A DNA stretch of 14,948 nucleotides from DATJQA01 sp038057515 (GTDB taxonomy: Bacteria > Patescibacteriota > Minisyncoccia > UBA6257 > 2-01-FULL-56-20): positions 1 through 14,948 of the forward strand of contig JBBUDB010000036.1 of NCBI GenBank assembly GCA_038057515.1, in the 5' to 3' direction. The notes beneath the pieces are model-generated. The model saw only the letters and a program-made list of their open reading frames with translations, was not told the origin of the DNA and ran no database searches. The position numbers and the translations under genes are program-made. Of the stretch, positions 6,229-12,346 are shown in pieces (the first letter of the stretch is position 1; each line of letters starts with the position of its first letter).

Positions 6229-6300
6229 GGTGCCGTGGCGAAGTGGTAACGCGGCGGTCTGCAAAACCGCTATGCGTGGGTTCAATTCCCACCGGCACCT
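6229..6300 (+). tRNA. tRNA-Cys(GCA)
   Basis: A complete 72-nt cloverleaf: acceptor GGTGCCG/CGGCACC, D-arm GCG...CGC, anticodon arm GCGGT-CTGCAAA-ACCGC with GCA at 6261-6263, a 5-nt variable loop, and T-arm GTGGG-TTCAATT-CCCAC. The discriminator is U, the usual identity base for tRNA-Cys. CCA is not encoded (TCAA follows). It lies 7 nt after the rbfA stop and has no room for its own promoter, so it is probably processed from the infB-rbfA transcript. Confidence 0.96.
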
Positions 6301-6316
6301 CAAGATGTGAAAGTTC

Positions 6317-6404
6317 GCCGAGGTGGTGAAATGGTATACACGAGGGACTTAAAATCCCTTGGAGGTAATACTCCGTGTGGGTTCGATCCCCACCCTCGGC
6401 ACCA
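6317..6404 (+). tRNA. tRNA-Leu(UAA)
   Basis: A class II tRNA: acceptor GCCGAGG/CCTCGGC, D-arm GTG...CAC, anticodon arm AGGGA-CTTAAAA-TCCCT with TAA at 6350-6352, a long variable arm with GGAG/CTCC, T-arm GTGGG-TTCGATC-CCCAC, discriminator A, and an encoded CCA (6402-6404), unlike the two other tRNAs in the window. It lies 16 nt after tRNA-Cys and just before a strong terminator. Confidence 0.96.
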
Positions 6405-6407
6405 CGT

Positions 6408-6447
6408 AATACAAAACACGCCACCCATGGATGGCGTGTTTTGTATT
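6408..6447. terminator. Strong bidirectional terminator
   Basis: A perfect 16-bp stem pairs AATACAAAACACGCCA (6408-6423) with TGGCGTGTTTTGTATT (6432-6447) around an 8-nt loop. It begins 3 nt after tRNA-Leu and ends 8 nt before the stop of the convergent gene, so it serves both transcription units. Confidence 0.85.
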
Positions 6448-6455
6448 CGGGGATA

Positions 6456-7001
6456 CTACTTCTGCGATACCGCTATCCCGATGGTCGTCTTGCCTCCATC
6501 TTCCGAGACGGTCACCATCAGCTCGCGGTTGTCTTTCGAACCGCCCAGAAGAGAGCTACCGCTCGCATCCATGTTTAGGGTCACCTTCCAGCCATTGGCC
6601 ACGATCTCTGCCTTGTACCAACTCGCCACACTAGCGGCGGCATCACTCGTCTCTAGCCCAACATAATTGCCGCCTCCCTGCTCTTGCGCGGCAGACACCG
6701 AACTCTGCACTTTGGCCCCAGGATAGAGTGGCACATCAGAAGGAAAATCAGCGGGTAGCTTGTTGCTGCCGACCCACGTTCCCTCGTCGGTCTTCACGGT
6801 TACCTCGCCGCTTCCGGAATCAACATTTACTTTGCCGCCCGTTAGCGACTCAAGGGTCCGCTCCGAGGCCGACTTACCGGCGAATCGGCTCGCTACCCCG
6901 CCGATAACTACGACAGCAATAATTATTCCCGCAATCGTCATCATTTTTTTCTGGCTCATCTTCTCGCTGCTTGCTGGCACCGCCTGTTGTTCGTCGCTCA
7001 T
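6456..7001 (-). CDS. Membrane-anchored extracytoplasmic protein, unknown function
   Basis: The 181-aa protein has a polar N-terminus, a single hydrophobic helix at about residues 21-37 (TIAGIIIAVVVIGGVA), and a hydrophilic, Gly/Ser/Asp-rich remainder. By the positive-inside rule (KK at 18-19) it is a signal-anchor protein with the bulk outside the cell. A segment LPADFPSDVPLYPGAKV near residue 85, followed by a helix with ASWYKAEIVANGWKV and a C-terminal strand pair, suggests a small folded alpha/beta domain of the kind often seen in proteins of unknown function. I do not recognise a characterised family. A promoter with extended -10 lies upstream (7035-7063). No SD is present. Confidence 0.8.
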   Translation of the reverse strand: MSDEQQAVPASSEKMSQKKMMTIAGIIIAVVVIGGVASRFAGKSASERTLESLTGGKVNVDSGSGEVTVKTDEGTWVGSNKLPADFPSDVPLYPGAKVQSSVSAAQEQGGGNYVGLETSDAAASVASWYKAEIVANGWKVTLNMDASGSSLLGGSKDNRELMVTVSEDGGKTTIGIAVSQK

Positions 7002-7034
7002 TTTTATTTAGGTTTTGGTTATTGATGTTACTCC

Positions 7035-7063
7035 ATAATCGCACGCCCGCAGAATACGCGCAA
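7035..7063 (-). promoter_or_regulatory. Promoter of the membrane-anchored protein gene
   Basis: TTGCGC (plus 7058-7063) and GATTAT (plus 7035-7040) are 17 bp apart on the minus strand, with TGC before the -10 (extended -10). The leader would be about 27 nt and has no SD. Confidence 0.5.
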
Positions 7064-7095
7064 ATGGGAGTCACGCCGAGCCCGAAAACCCGATT

Positions 7096-7123
7096 TTGTT
7101 GAATAAAGTCCCAAACTTATATA
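7096..7123 (+). promoter_or_regulatory. Possible promoter of the methyltransferase gene
   Basis: TTGTTG (7096-7101) and TATATA (7118-7123) are separated by 16 bp. Transcription would start near 7131, and the short leader would contain GAGGA (7136-7140) as an SD nine bases before the ATG at 7150. Confidence 0.45.
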
Positions 7124-7149
7124 AGGTTGAAGGAGTGAGGAATTCGAAC

Positions 7150-7911
7150 ATGAACCCGCAAAAGACATCCTGGGGAAAGGTGGCCAAGTGGTATGACCGC
7201 CTGCTTGAAGACGTGCCCGGCACATACCAAAAAGAAGTTATCCTCCCCAACCTCCTCCGCATCGTTGCGCCTCGGCCCGACATGACGATCGCCGACATCG
7301 CCTGCGGCCAAGGATTTTTCGCCCGCGCCATGGCTAGCGCCGGAGCGCGCGTCGTGGGCGCGGACATCGCGCCCGAGCTTATCGAGATCGCCAAGAAAAA
7401 TTCGCCGCGGGAGATAACTTTTTACGTCGCGCCTGCGGATAATCTGAAAGGGATAAAAACAGGCGAAGCAGACATCGCTCTCATCGCGCTTGCAATCCAA
7501 AATATCGAGAATCTTTCGGGCACGCTTGCCGAGGCGGCTCGCATTCTGAAGCCCGGCGGGCGCTTGATTCTCGTCATGAATCATCCCGCCTTTCGCATCC
7601 CCGGAGAAACCAGTTGGGGCTGGGACGAGGCGGCCGAACAGCAGTACCGCCGTGTTGATGGCTATCTTTCCGAAGCACGCGCAAAAATCGAGATGCACCC
7701 CGGGAAAAAGAATGGCGAACACACTATTTCTTTCCACCGCCCGCTTCAGGTGTACGCGAAGGCGCTCGTCAAATCAGGCTTTGCTATCACTCGAATCGAG
7801 GAGTGGATCTCGCCAAAGACGAGCTCGCCCGGCCCGCGCGCCAAAGAAGAAGACCGCATCCGCAAGGAGATACCGATGTTCCTTTGTCTTGAGGCAAAGA
7901 AGCTCGGCTAA
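7150..7911 (+). CDS. Class I SAM-dependent methyltransferase
   Basis: The 253-aa protein has a Rossmann-like methyltransferase core. Motif I is DIACGQGF (49-56, the SAM-binding glycine loop), the acidic residue ending the second strand is Asp72 (VVGADIAPE), and the post-motif III segment is ILKPGGRLILVMNHPAF near residue 135, as in UbiE/Methyltransf_11-type enzymes. The C-terminal part varies, as usual for substrate recognition, so the substrate cannot be told. I chose the ATG at 7150 over an upstream TTG at 7096 because GAGGA precedes it and the predicted -10 falls inside the longer version. Its stop overlaps the stop of the convergent unknown gene by four bases, so no dedicated terminator fits between them. 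Confidence 0.87.
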   Translation: MNPQKTSWGKVAKWYDRLLEDVPGTYQKEVILPNLLRIVAPRPDMTIADIACGQGFFARAMASAGARVVGADIAPELIEIAKKNSPREITFYVAPADNLKGIKTGEADIALIALAIQNIENLSGTLAEAARILKPGGRLILVMNHPAFRIPGETSWGWDEAAEQQYRRVDGYLSEARAKIEMHPGKKNGEHTISFHRPLQVYAKALVKSGFAITRIEEWISPKTSSPGPRAKEEDRIRKEIPMFLCLEAKKLG

Positions 7912-8246
7912 CCGACAATATCTTCTGAAGACTTAAATAATCCTTCTTCCCGGGCGGCTTCAATAAGCGAGAATGGTTTTCCGGGGTGCGCGAAACGCGC
8001 TTTAATCTCCAGGCGCATTAACTTTTCCGTTGCCGGACGGCCAATCTGGCGGCCATTCTCCCAAAGGGGCATCTTTTCCCATTTTGGCGTATGCACCTCT
8101 GCCATCTTCCCGTCGCCGCCGGGGACGTCATAGATAAAATACTCCTCGTCATCGCGGAAGTTCGTCTCGGGAAATTCCTCCCGAAACTTATTCACGAGCT
8201 TTTCTTGCCAAGCAATATCTTCGGCGCCGTATTTCAGATGTTCCAT
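7908..8246 (-). CDS. Unknown 112-aa protein downstream of peroxiredoxin
   Basis: I do not recognise this protein. From the ATG at 8246 it has 112 residues, is acidic and soluble-looking, with no membrane segment, no signal peptide and no Cys. Visible features are an N-terminal amphipathic stretch (WQEKLVNKFREEFPE), a central YFIYDVPGGDGKM turn, WEKMPLWENGRQIGRP, and a C-terminal helix. The open frame extends upstream to 8324, but that would overlap the peroxiredoxin gene by 58 bases; the 8246 start has GGAGG just two bases upstream and lies 20 nt after the peroxiredoxin stop. It is likely co-transcribed with that gene, so a role in oxidant defence is conceivable but unsupported by any motif. 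Confidence 0.7.
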   Translation of the reverse strand: MEHLKYGAEDIAWQEKLVNKFREEFPETNFRDDEEYFIYDVPGGDGKMAEVHTPKWEKMPLWENGRQIGRPATEKLMRLEIKARFAHPGKPFSLIEAAREEGLFKSSEDIVG

Positions 8247-8266
8247 GCCCTCCGGCGAGACTAATT

Positions 8267-8869
8267 CTATATCTTCCCGACCAGATCGGCGCCGGGCTTT
8301 AAGGTGTCTTTGCCGGGCTCCCAATTCGCGGGACAGACGTTCCCGCCATGTTCGCGCACGAACTTCGCCGCCTGAACCTTGCGAAGCAACTCCTTCGTGC
8401 TTCGACCGATGGAGTTCTCGTGGATCTCAATGGTCTTTAAAACGCCATCGGGGTCGATGATAAAAGTGCCCCGAAGGGAAAGTCCTTCGCCCTCGATATA
8501 GGTTCCAAAGAGGCGGCAGACATTCCCGGTCGGATCGGCCAGCATCGGATATTTTACCTTCGCGATGGCCGGCGAAGTGTCGTGCCAGGCCTTGTGCGCG
8601 AAGGCCGTATCCGTACTCACGCTCATGACCTCCGCCCCGAGCTTCTTGAACTCCTCGTGGTGCATCGCCGCCTCTTCGAGCTCGGTCGGGCAGACGAAGG
8701 TGAAATCGGCCGGGTAGAAAATAAGCACGACCCATTTTCCTTTATAATCAGACAATTTTATCTTTTTGAAGTCGTCTTCGTAATACGCTTCGAGTTCGAA
8801 ATCCGGAACGCGGGCATTAATAGCGACCCTCATTTCTTTTTCGGCCATTTTGTTGTTTGTGGTACTCAT
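8267..8869 (-). CDS. Typical 2-Cys peroxiredoxin (AhpC/Prx1 type)
   Basis: The protein reduces hydrogen peroxide and organic peroxides in the cytoplasm. From the ATG at 8869 it has 200 aa. The peroxidatic Cys60 lies in the classic FTFVCPTE motif after YPAD, the active-site Arg is expected within LRGTFIIDPDG, and the resolving cysteine is in NVCPANW (Cys179), so both cysteines of the typical 2-Cys type are there. Further start choices exist at 8848 and 8833; none has a good SD, and the domain begins only after residue 14, so the N-terminus is uncertain. No AhpF or thioredoxin reductase gene is in the window. The extended -10 promoter lies between this gene and lexA. Confidence 0.94.
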   Translation of the reverse strand: MSTTNNKMAEKEMRVAINARVPDFELEAYYEDDFKKIKLSDYKGKWVVLIFYPADFTFVCPTELEEAAMHHEEFKKLGAEVMSVSTDTAFAHKAWHDTSPAIAKVKYPMLADPTGNVCRLFGTYIEGEGLSLRGTFIIDPDGVLKTIEIHENSIGRSTKELLRKVQAAKFVREHGGNVCPANWEPGKDTLKPGADLVGKI

Positions 8870-8910
8870 GGGGATATTTGTTATGTTGTATGTTGATTTG
8901 TGGAAAGTTA

Positions 8911-8919
8911 ATAATAGCA
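8911..8919 (-). promoter_or_regulatory. Extended -10 promoter of the peroxiredoxin gene
   Basis: TGCTATTAT on the minus strand (plus 8911-8919) is a TGN-type extended -10 element. No good -35 is visible. The leader to the ATG at 8869 would be about 35 nt and is AT-rich without SD. Confidence 0.45.
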
Positions 8920-8969
8920 CACTCGCTTGACCCCTAACTTAAGTGAGCAAACAGACCCTGGACGCGGGC

Positions 8970-9620
8970 CTATTCCTCTAAAAGCTCCGCGCCATTCTTG
9001 ATGACCATGCAAACTATGCCCTGGACGCGAAAACGCTCGTCCAAGATGATGGGCTGATGGTTCTGGTCGGTCGATTCGGGCTTCAGCATCCAGTGCCCCG
9101 GACGGCCAATAAGCCGCTTGATAGTCACCGCCCCGTCGATCAAAGCCACCACGATATCCTGCGCGGAGGCCGAGCTCTCCTGCCGGATGAGCACCAGGTC
9201 GCCGTCCTCGATGGCCTCGCCGAGAACCACCGCCTTGTTCATCGAATTACCCCGCACCCGGAGGAGGAAAAACTTGCCGCTAATCGGCTTCAGGAATTTT
9301 TTCGGCAAGCGCACCCAGCCGGCATAGTTTTGCTCGGCCACCATCATGGGACCCGCTGGCGCCTCGCCGATCAAGGGTACCGCCACGGTCTCCAGTCCCA
9401 CGTTTTGCCGCTTCAAAAGTCGTATGCCGCGGGCTCCCGGCCAACGCTCGATGTCGCCCGACTCCTCGAGCCATTCGAGATATCCGAGGGCCGTCCTCGT
9501 TGATCCGAGGCCGAGCTCCGCGCGGAGTTCGTCAACCGTCGGCGGTTGGCCCTCCTTCACGAGCCAGCGCTCGATGGCGCCCAAAACCTGCTCCTTCTCG
9601 AATATCCGCTTCCTCGGCAT
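8970..9620 (-). CDS. lexA: LexA repressor
   Basis: LexA represses the SOS regulon until RecA filaments trigger its self-cleavage. The 216-aa protein has an N-terminal winged helix-turn-helix (residues 5-70, including PPTVDELRAELGLGS and the wing ARGIRLL) and a C-terminal S24 peptidase domain. The cleavage site is Ala89-Gly90 in the VPLIGEAPAGP context, the nucleophile is Ser126 in RGNSM, and the general base is Lys168 in GAVTIKRL. All catalytic parts are intact. The recognition-helix region (STRTALGYLEWLEESG) differs from E. coli, so the operator is probably non-standard. It is transcribed alone from the promoter at 9662-9689. Confidence 0.95.
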   Translation of the reverse strand: MPRKRIFEKEQVLGAIERWLVKEGQPPTVDELRAELGLGSTRTALGYLEWLEESGDIERWPGARGIRLLKRQNVGLETVAVPLIGEAPAGPMMVAEQNYAGWVRLPKKFLKPISGKFFLLRVRGNSMNKAVVLGEAIEDGDLVLIRQESSASAQDIVVALIDGAVTIKRLIGRPGHWMLKPESTDQNHQPIILDERFRVQGIVCMVIKNGAELLEE

Positions 9621-9634
9621 ATTTATAAAGAAAT

Positions 9635-9646
9635 TGGTTTATGTAC
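9635..9646. promoter_or_regulatory. Candidate LexA operator (weak)
   Basis: GGTTTATGTACC, located between the lexA -10 region and the ATG, is an imperfect dyad (GGT...ACC ends, 8 of 12 positions symmetric). An autoregulatory operator is expected around here; this is only the best dyad that I could see. Confidence 0.2.
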
Positions 9647-9661
9647 CTTTGTTTCCTTATT

Positions 9662-9689
9662 ATTATATTGTGGGCACAAAAACCGTCAA
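9662..9689 (-). promoter_or_regulatory. Promoter of lexA
   Basis: TTGACG (plus 9684-9689) and the perfect TATAAT (plus 9662-9667) are 16 bp apart on the minus strand. Transcription would start near 9655 and give a leader of about 35 nt. Confidence 0.7.
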
Positions 9690-9766
9690 TAAGCATGGTT
9701 ATCCCCAACCCGCCTCCCCTGTCGCCGCCTCAATCCAGCCAGCCCCTGTGATATATTTATCACCGT

Positions 9767-9925
9767 ATGAAGCGCCTCCTCGTTCCCGGCCTCACGACCG
9801 CCTATTTTTATCTCGCGAGGCCCATTATCTTTCTTTTCGATTCTGAAAAGATGCGTATTTTCGTTCTTGGAGCCGGAGGATTTCTTGGGAAGATCCCCAT
9901 TATCCCCAAGCTGCTCAAAATTTTG
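9767..9925 (+). pseudogene. Probable 5' remnant of pyrD (dihydroorotate dehydrogenase)
   Basis: The frame opened by the ATG at 9767 begins with about 50 residues that read like the N-terminal helices of class 2 dihydroorotate dehydrogenase: YLARPIIFLFDSEKM resembles the 'RPllF.lDPEkaH' signature, and GGFLGKIPIIPKLLK resembles the following helix. After that, the frame runs into a GC-rich hairpin and continues antisense to another gene as low-complexity Arg/Ser/Pro sequence, with none of the FMN-barrel motifs. A real pyrD needs about 340 residues. The ATG has no SD; a GTGATA-TATT-TATCAC dyad lies at 9748-9763 just before it. It could also be a short, unrelated membrane peptide; the homology is from eye comparison only. 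Confidence 0.4.
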
Positions 9926-9949
9926 ACCGGTCGCCTAAGGCGACCGGTC
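9925..9949. terminator. Bidirectional hairpin terminator
   Basis: A perfect 11-bp GC-rich stem, GACCGGTCGCC (9925-9935) with GGCGACCGGTC (9939-9949), closes a 3-nt loop. On the minus strand AAAATTTT follows it; on the plus strand only TTT. It sits 8 nt beyond the stop of the small membrane protein gene (9958-10179), which it probably terminates. Confidence 0.65.
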
Positions 9950-9957
9950 TTTGGCGG

Positions 9958-10179
9958 TCATTGCCGCCTGATGATGAGGGAGGCTCCTCGTTGCTCGCGG
10001 AGAGCCTTCGTCCTCCGAAGCGCCCTCTCCTCTCCGCGCCTCTTTAGGCGCTTCCAGGGGTCATCCACCGAAAGGGACCCCCAAATAACACGCCCCACCC
10101 AGTTTACGACGGGAACCGCCAGAACGGTGGCGGCGCCAATCGCGAAATAACGAAAAATCGCCAGACCGATCTCATCCAC
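9958..10179 (-). CDS. Small membrane protein (73 aa), unknown function
   Basis: Residues about 4-35 are hydrophobic (GLAIFRYFAIGAATVLAVPVV... ending IWGSL), enough for one long or two short membrane helices. The second half is strongly basic (KRLKRRGEERALRRTKALREQR), probably a cytoplasmic tail that may touch nucleic acid or lipid head groups. I recognise no family. Reality of the gene rests on its signals rather than on homology: an almost perfect promoter (TTGACA, 17 bp, TATACT), the SD GAGGTGAT six bases before the ATG, and a hairpin terminator just after the stop. It is a monocistronic unit between cupin and lexA. The strong expression signals for such a small protein are notable. Confidence 0.75.
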   Translation of the reverse strand: MDEIGLAIFRYFAIGAATVLAVPVVNWVGRVIWGSLSVDDPWKRLKRRGEERALRRTKALREQRGASLIIRRQ

Positions 10180-10204
10180 CTATCACCTCTCTTTCTAACC
10201 GTTG

Positions 10205-10233
10205 AGTATAGCACTTTAAAAGGTGCTTGTCAA
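10205..10233 (-). promoter_or_regulatory. Near-consensus promoter with dyad in the spacer
   Basis: TTGACA (plus 10228-10233) and TATACT (plus 10205-10210) are spaced by exactly 17 bp. The spacer itself is an imperfect palindrome, AGCAC...GTGCT around an AT core, centred between the two boxes. A repressor binding there would block the promoter. AGCCG-CTTGGT-CGGCT at 10236-10251 is a small hairpin just upstream. Confidence 0.75.
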
Positions 10234-10285
10234 TCAGCCGCTTGGTCGGCTAAATATCCTTAAAATACTCACCAAAATAGCTCCG

Positions 10286-10687
10286 TTACTCCGTCGTCTT
10301 ACCCTGAAACTCCGGCCCGTCGGCCGTTGCCGCCGCGCGCGTGGCGCGCACGATGCCGTCCTCATGATGCGGCGGAGCATAGATGGTATAGAGCTTCAAC
10401 GCTTCGGTTGCCGAGGTATTTATGACGTTATGCCTCGCGCCGGACGGGACGATGACGCTATCGCCGTCGCCAACAACATATTCTGTTTCATTTATAACGA
10501 CCTTCCCCTCGCCACGCTCAAAACGGAAAAATTGATCTCCGCCCTCGTGCGTTTCGAGGCCGATCTCCTCTCCGGGACGGAGCGACATCAAAACCAACTG
10601 GCAATGCTCGGCTGTGTAGAGCACCTCCCGAAAGTTATCATTCTCCAGAGTTAATTTCTCGATATTCCCTTTGTATCCTTTTTTCAT
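10286..10687 (-). CDS. Cupin-domain protein
   Basis: A single small cupin barrel of 133 aa. Motif 1 runs from GEEIGLETHEGGDQFF (His47, Gln52) to GEG, and motif 2 is GDSVIVPSGARHNVIN (Pro81, His86, Asn90). His47, Gln52 and His86 are possible metal ligands; the second His and the Glu of the classic HxHxxxxE motif are replaced, as in many one-domain cupins of mannose-6-phosphate isomerase-like type. The substrate cannot be told. The C-terminal 25 residues (after HHEDGIVRATRAAA) look disordered. Only one base separates its ATG from the stop of the DUF2157-like gene, so translation is probably coupled. It is the last gene of the engB operon. Confidence 0.85.
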   Translation of the reverse strand: MKKGYKGNIEKLTLENDNFREVLYTAEHCQLVLMSLRPGEEIGLETHEGGDQFFRFERGEGKVVINETEYVVGDGDSVIVPSGARHNVINTSATEALKLYTIYAPPHHEDGIVRATRAAATADGPEFQGKTTE

Positions 10688-10688
10688 A

Positions 10689-11705
10689 TTATTGCGCCGC
10701 CGGGGCGCGAAGATATTTCCGATTCAAGTACACCGAAAGATACCCGACGGCCATAAGGCCCAGTCCGGCGACAACAAGCGCGAAGGCCCAACCCATGTTC
10801 TTGCTGAAATATTCGCCGGTGATCTTCAGGATATAGCCCATAAGGTAGAGCGAGCCAAATGTGAGCAGTGCCTTGCTCCGAAGATAGACGCTCAGAAAAA
10901 TGATGCCGAAGACGAGCGCCGGAAAGATAAGTTCCCAAAAGACGTTCTGATTCGGCGAAAAGCCGCCGAGGGCGATGCCCGCACCCAGAAACGCAATCGT
11001 ACCAAAGCTATAGAGCGGCCCGACGAGCCCCCTCCGTTCCGTTTGGCTGTAATAGTAGCCGAGGAGAAGATAGGTGATCCCGACGATAAGCACTCGATAC
11101 TCGTTAAAGTGCCATGAGTAGAGATACGGGGACCCGCCCATGAAATAGTCGGTAAAGGCGAAGAAAAAAGCTGTTCCATAAGCGACGGAAAAAATTATAA
11201 AGATGCTCTGCCGCATCAGAAGATACGACGTGAAATACATGGCGAGCGAAAGGAAGGCGATAAGCGCTTGAACACCGCTTCCGCCTGCATCCCATCCCGC
11301 CGCATCAAACACCACACCCAAACCGAACGGCACGAGAAGTCCGGAGATGAGGAAGAAGGCGCTCGAGATAGCGAGAAACCGGTCTTCTTTCCCAAGCAGG
11401 GTGCCGACAACGTAAGCGGCCAATCCCGATCCGAGCGTCACTAAGACGCGCGCCGCAACCGGCAAGTCCATCCAGTTCTGGCCGACGAGAACAGCGATAC
11501 CGAGGAAGACGATGGCCCCACCGATAAAGTAGAGCACCTCGGCGATGCCGATGTGTTTCGCCAATCCCGCCGACGAAGAAAGCGATGGCATGATGGGTGT
11601 CGCTTGAACCGGCGTGCCGCCGAGCGCTCCGAAAACATCTTCTTTAGTGAGAAGTCCCGTCTCCATTCCGCTCCGAACCTGCGCGAGAAGCTCTTCTTTA
11701 TTCAT
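10689..11705 (-). CDS. DUF2157-like multi-pass membrane protein
   Basis: The 338-aa protein has a soluble N-terminal segment of about 50 residues (MNKEELLAQVRSGMETGLLTKEDV, then a Pro/Ser/Thr-rich linker) followed by roughly ten hydrophobic helices to the C-terminus. The first helix pair, with LYFIGGAIVFLGIAVLVGQNW and ARVLVTLGSGLAAYVVG, closely resembles the DUF2157 family of inner-membrane proteins, none of which has a settled function. The start is seven bases after the stop of the preceding gene, and the cupin begins one base after its own stop. No catalytic motif is visible. A role in envelope homeostasis or transport is only a guess. Confidence 0.82.
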   Translation of the reverse strand: MNKEELLAQVRSGMETGLLTKEDVFGALGGTPVQATPIMPSLSSSAGLAKHIGIAEVLYFIGGAIVFLGIAVLVGQNWMDLPVAARVLVTLGSGLAAYVVGTLLGKEDRFLAISSAFFLISGLLVPFGLGVVFDAAGWDAGGSGVQALIAFLSLAMYFTSYLLMRQSIFIIFSVAYGTAFFFAFTDYFMGGSPYLYSWHFNEYRVLIVGITYLLLGYYYSQTERRGLVGPLYSFGTIAFLGAGIALGGFSPNQNVFWELIFPALVFGIIFLSVYLRSKALLTFGSLYLMGYILKITGEYFSKNMGWAFALVVAGLGLMAVGYLSVYLNRKYLRAPAAQ

Positions 11706-11712
11706 GTGTTTT

Positions 11713-12327
11713 TTATTTGATTATCCAGCCCAGGAGGCGAACGGTCCGACCGTAATAGTTTTGATTCGTGTTTATGGGCAGGTTGAGCTTCTTCGCCGCG
11801 CCATGGCCCTTTAGGTAGTACGTTCCATAATCGTAGCCGCCGTTAAAAAATATCGGGAATACTCCTCCGCCCTGATTCCCCATCGATAACTCGAAGCCGT
11901 CCGGCGAGACCTGGTTCGCGGAAAGATTGAGCTTCTGGGCGTCTTCATACGAAATTTCTTTTGCCGAGTCGGAGACAATGTCGTAGAGATAAAGTTTTGG
12001 CGTTGGCGCCTTGGGTGATGGATAAGGATATCTTATGGGAACACCGAGCTCGTCTTTCGATTCCGGCGGATACGGCACGTTTTGCTCCACCACGCGCCCG
12101 TTTTCGACTCGGTAAGAAATACCGTAGGCATAGGCGTAGCTATCGGCGCCGTCGGTGTAAACAAAGTTGTATGCCGGCTTGTTCCAGATTCCCGGCAGGT
12201 ATATCGCCCCGGCGAGAAGGACCATCATCACGACCGGTATCGCGAGCGCAATAATAAGCGTTATGTTTGGTTTCTTGTTTATGGGGATAGTATAACAAAG
12301 ATAAGACGAGCGAGGCATTACCGCCAT
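11713..12327 (-). CDS. Single-TM extracytoplasmic protein, unknown function
   Basis: The protein has one hydrophobic helix (residues about 22-45, ITLIIALAIPVVMMVLLAGAIYLP) preceded by KK, then a Tyr/Pro-rich outside domain of about 155 residues, with repeated aromatic segments such as DSYAYAYGISY and GGYDYGTYYL. No known family is recognised. The start is uncertain. The ATG at 12327 is 19 nt after the engB stop and allows an operon start, but the first 15 residues are unlike a signal anchor, and an extended -10 (TGTTATACT) lies inside them. Removal of these residues would leave an N-terminus at INKKPN (an ATA codon at 12282). A second ATG is at 12318. The gene is followed by the DUF2157-like gene after 7 bases. 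Confidence 0.78.
   Translation of the reverse strand: MAVMPRSSYLCYTIPINKKPNITLIIALAIPVVMMVLLAGAIYLPGIWNKPAYNFVYTDGADSYAYAYGISYRVENGRVVEQNVPYPPESKDELGVPIRYPYPSPKAPTPKLYLYDIVSDSAKEISYEDAQKLNLSANQVSPDGFELSMGNQGGGVFPIFFNGGYDYGTYYLKGHGAAKKLNLPINTNQNYYGRTVRLLGWIIK
12289..12297 (-). promoter_or_regulatory. Extended -10 element inside the 5' end of the single-TM protein gene
   Basis: TGTTATACT on the minus strand (plus 12289-12297) would start transcription near 12282, exactly at the ATA codon that begins INKKPN. There is no -35. It may be an internal promoter for the three-gene tail of the operon or chance. Confidence 0.3.
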
Positions 12328-12346
12328 TACAGTGCCCTCTGCGCCC

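Noticed and set aside
9748..9763. GTGATA-TATT-TATCAC as a terminator or operator
   Set aside because: It is short and AT-rich with no U-tract; without a confirmed gene downstream it cannot be interpreted.
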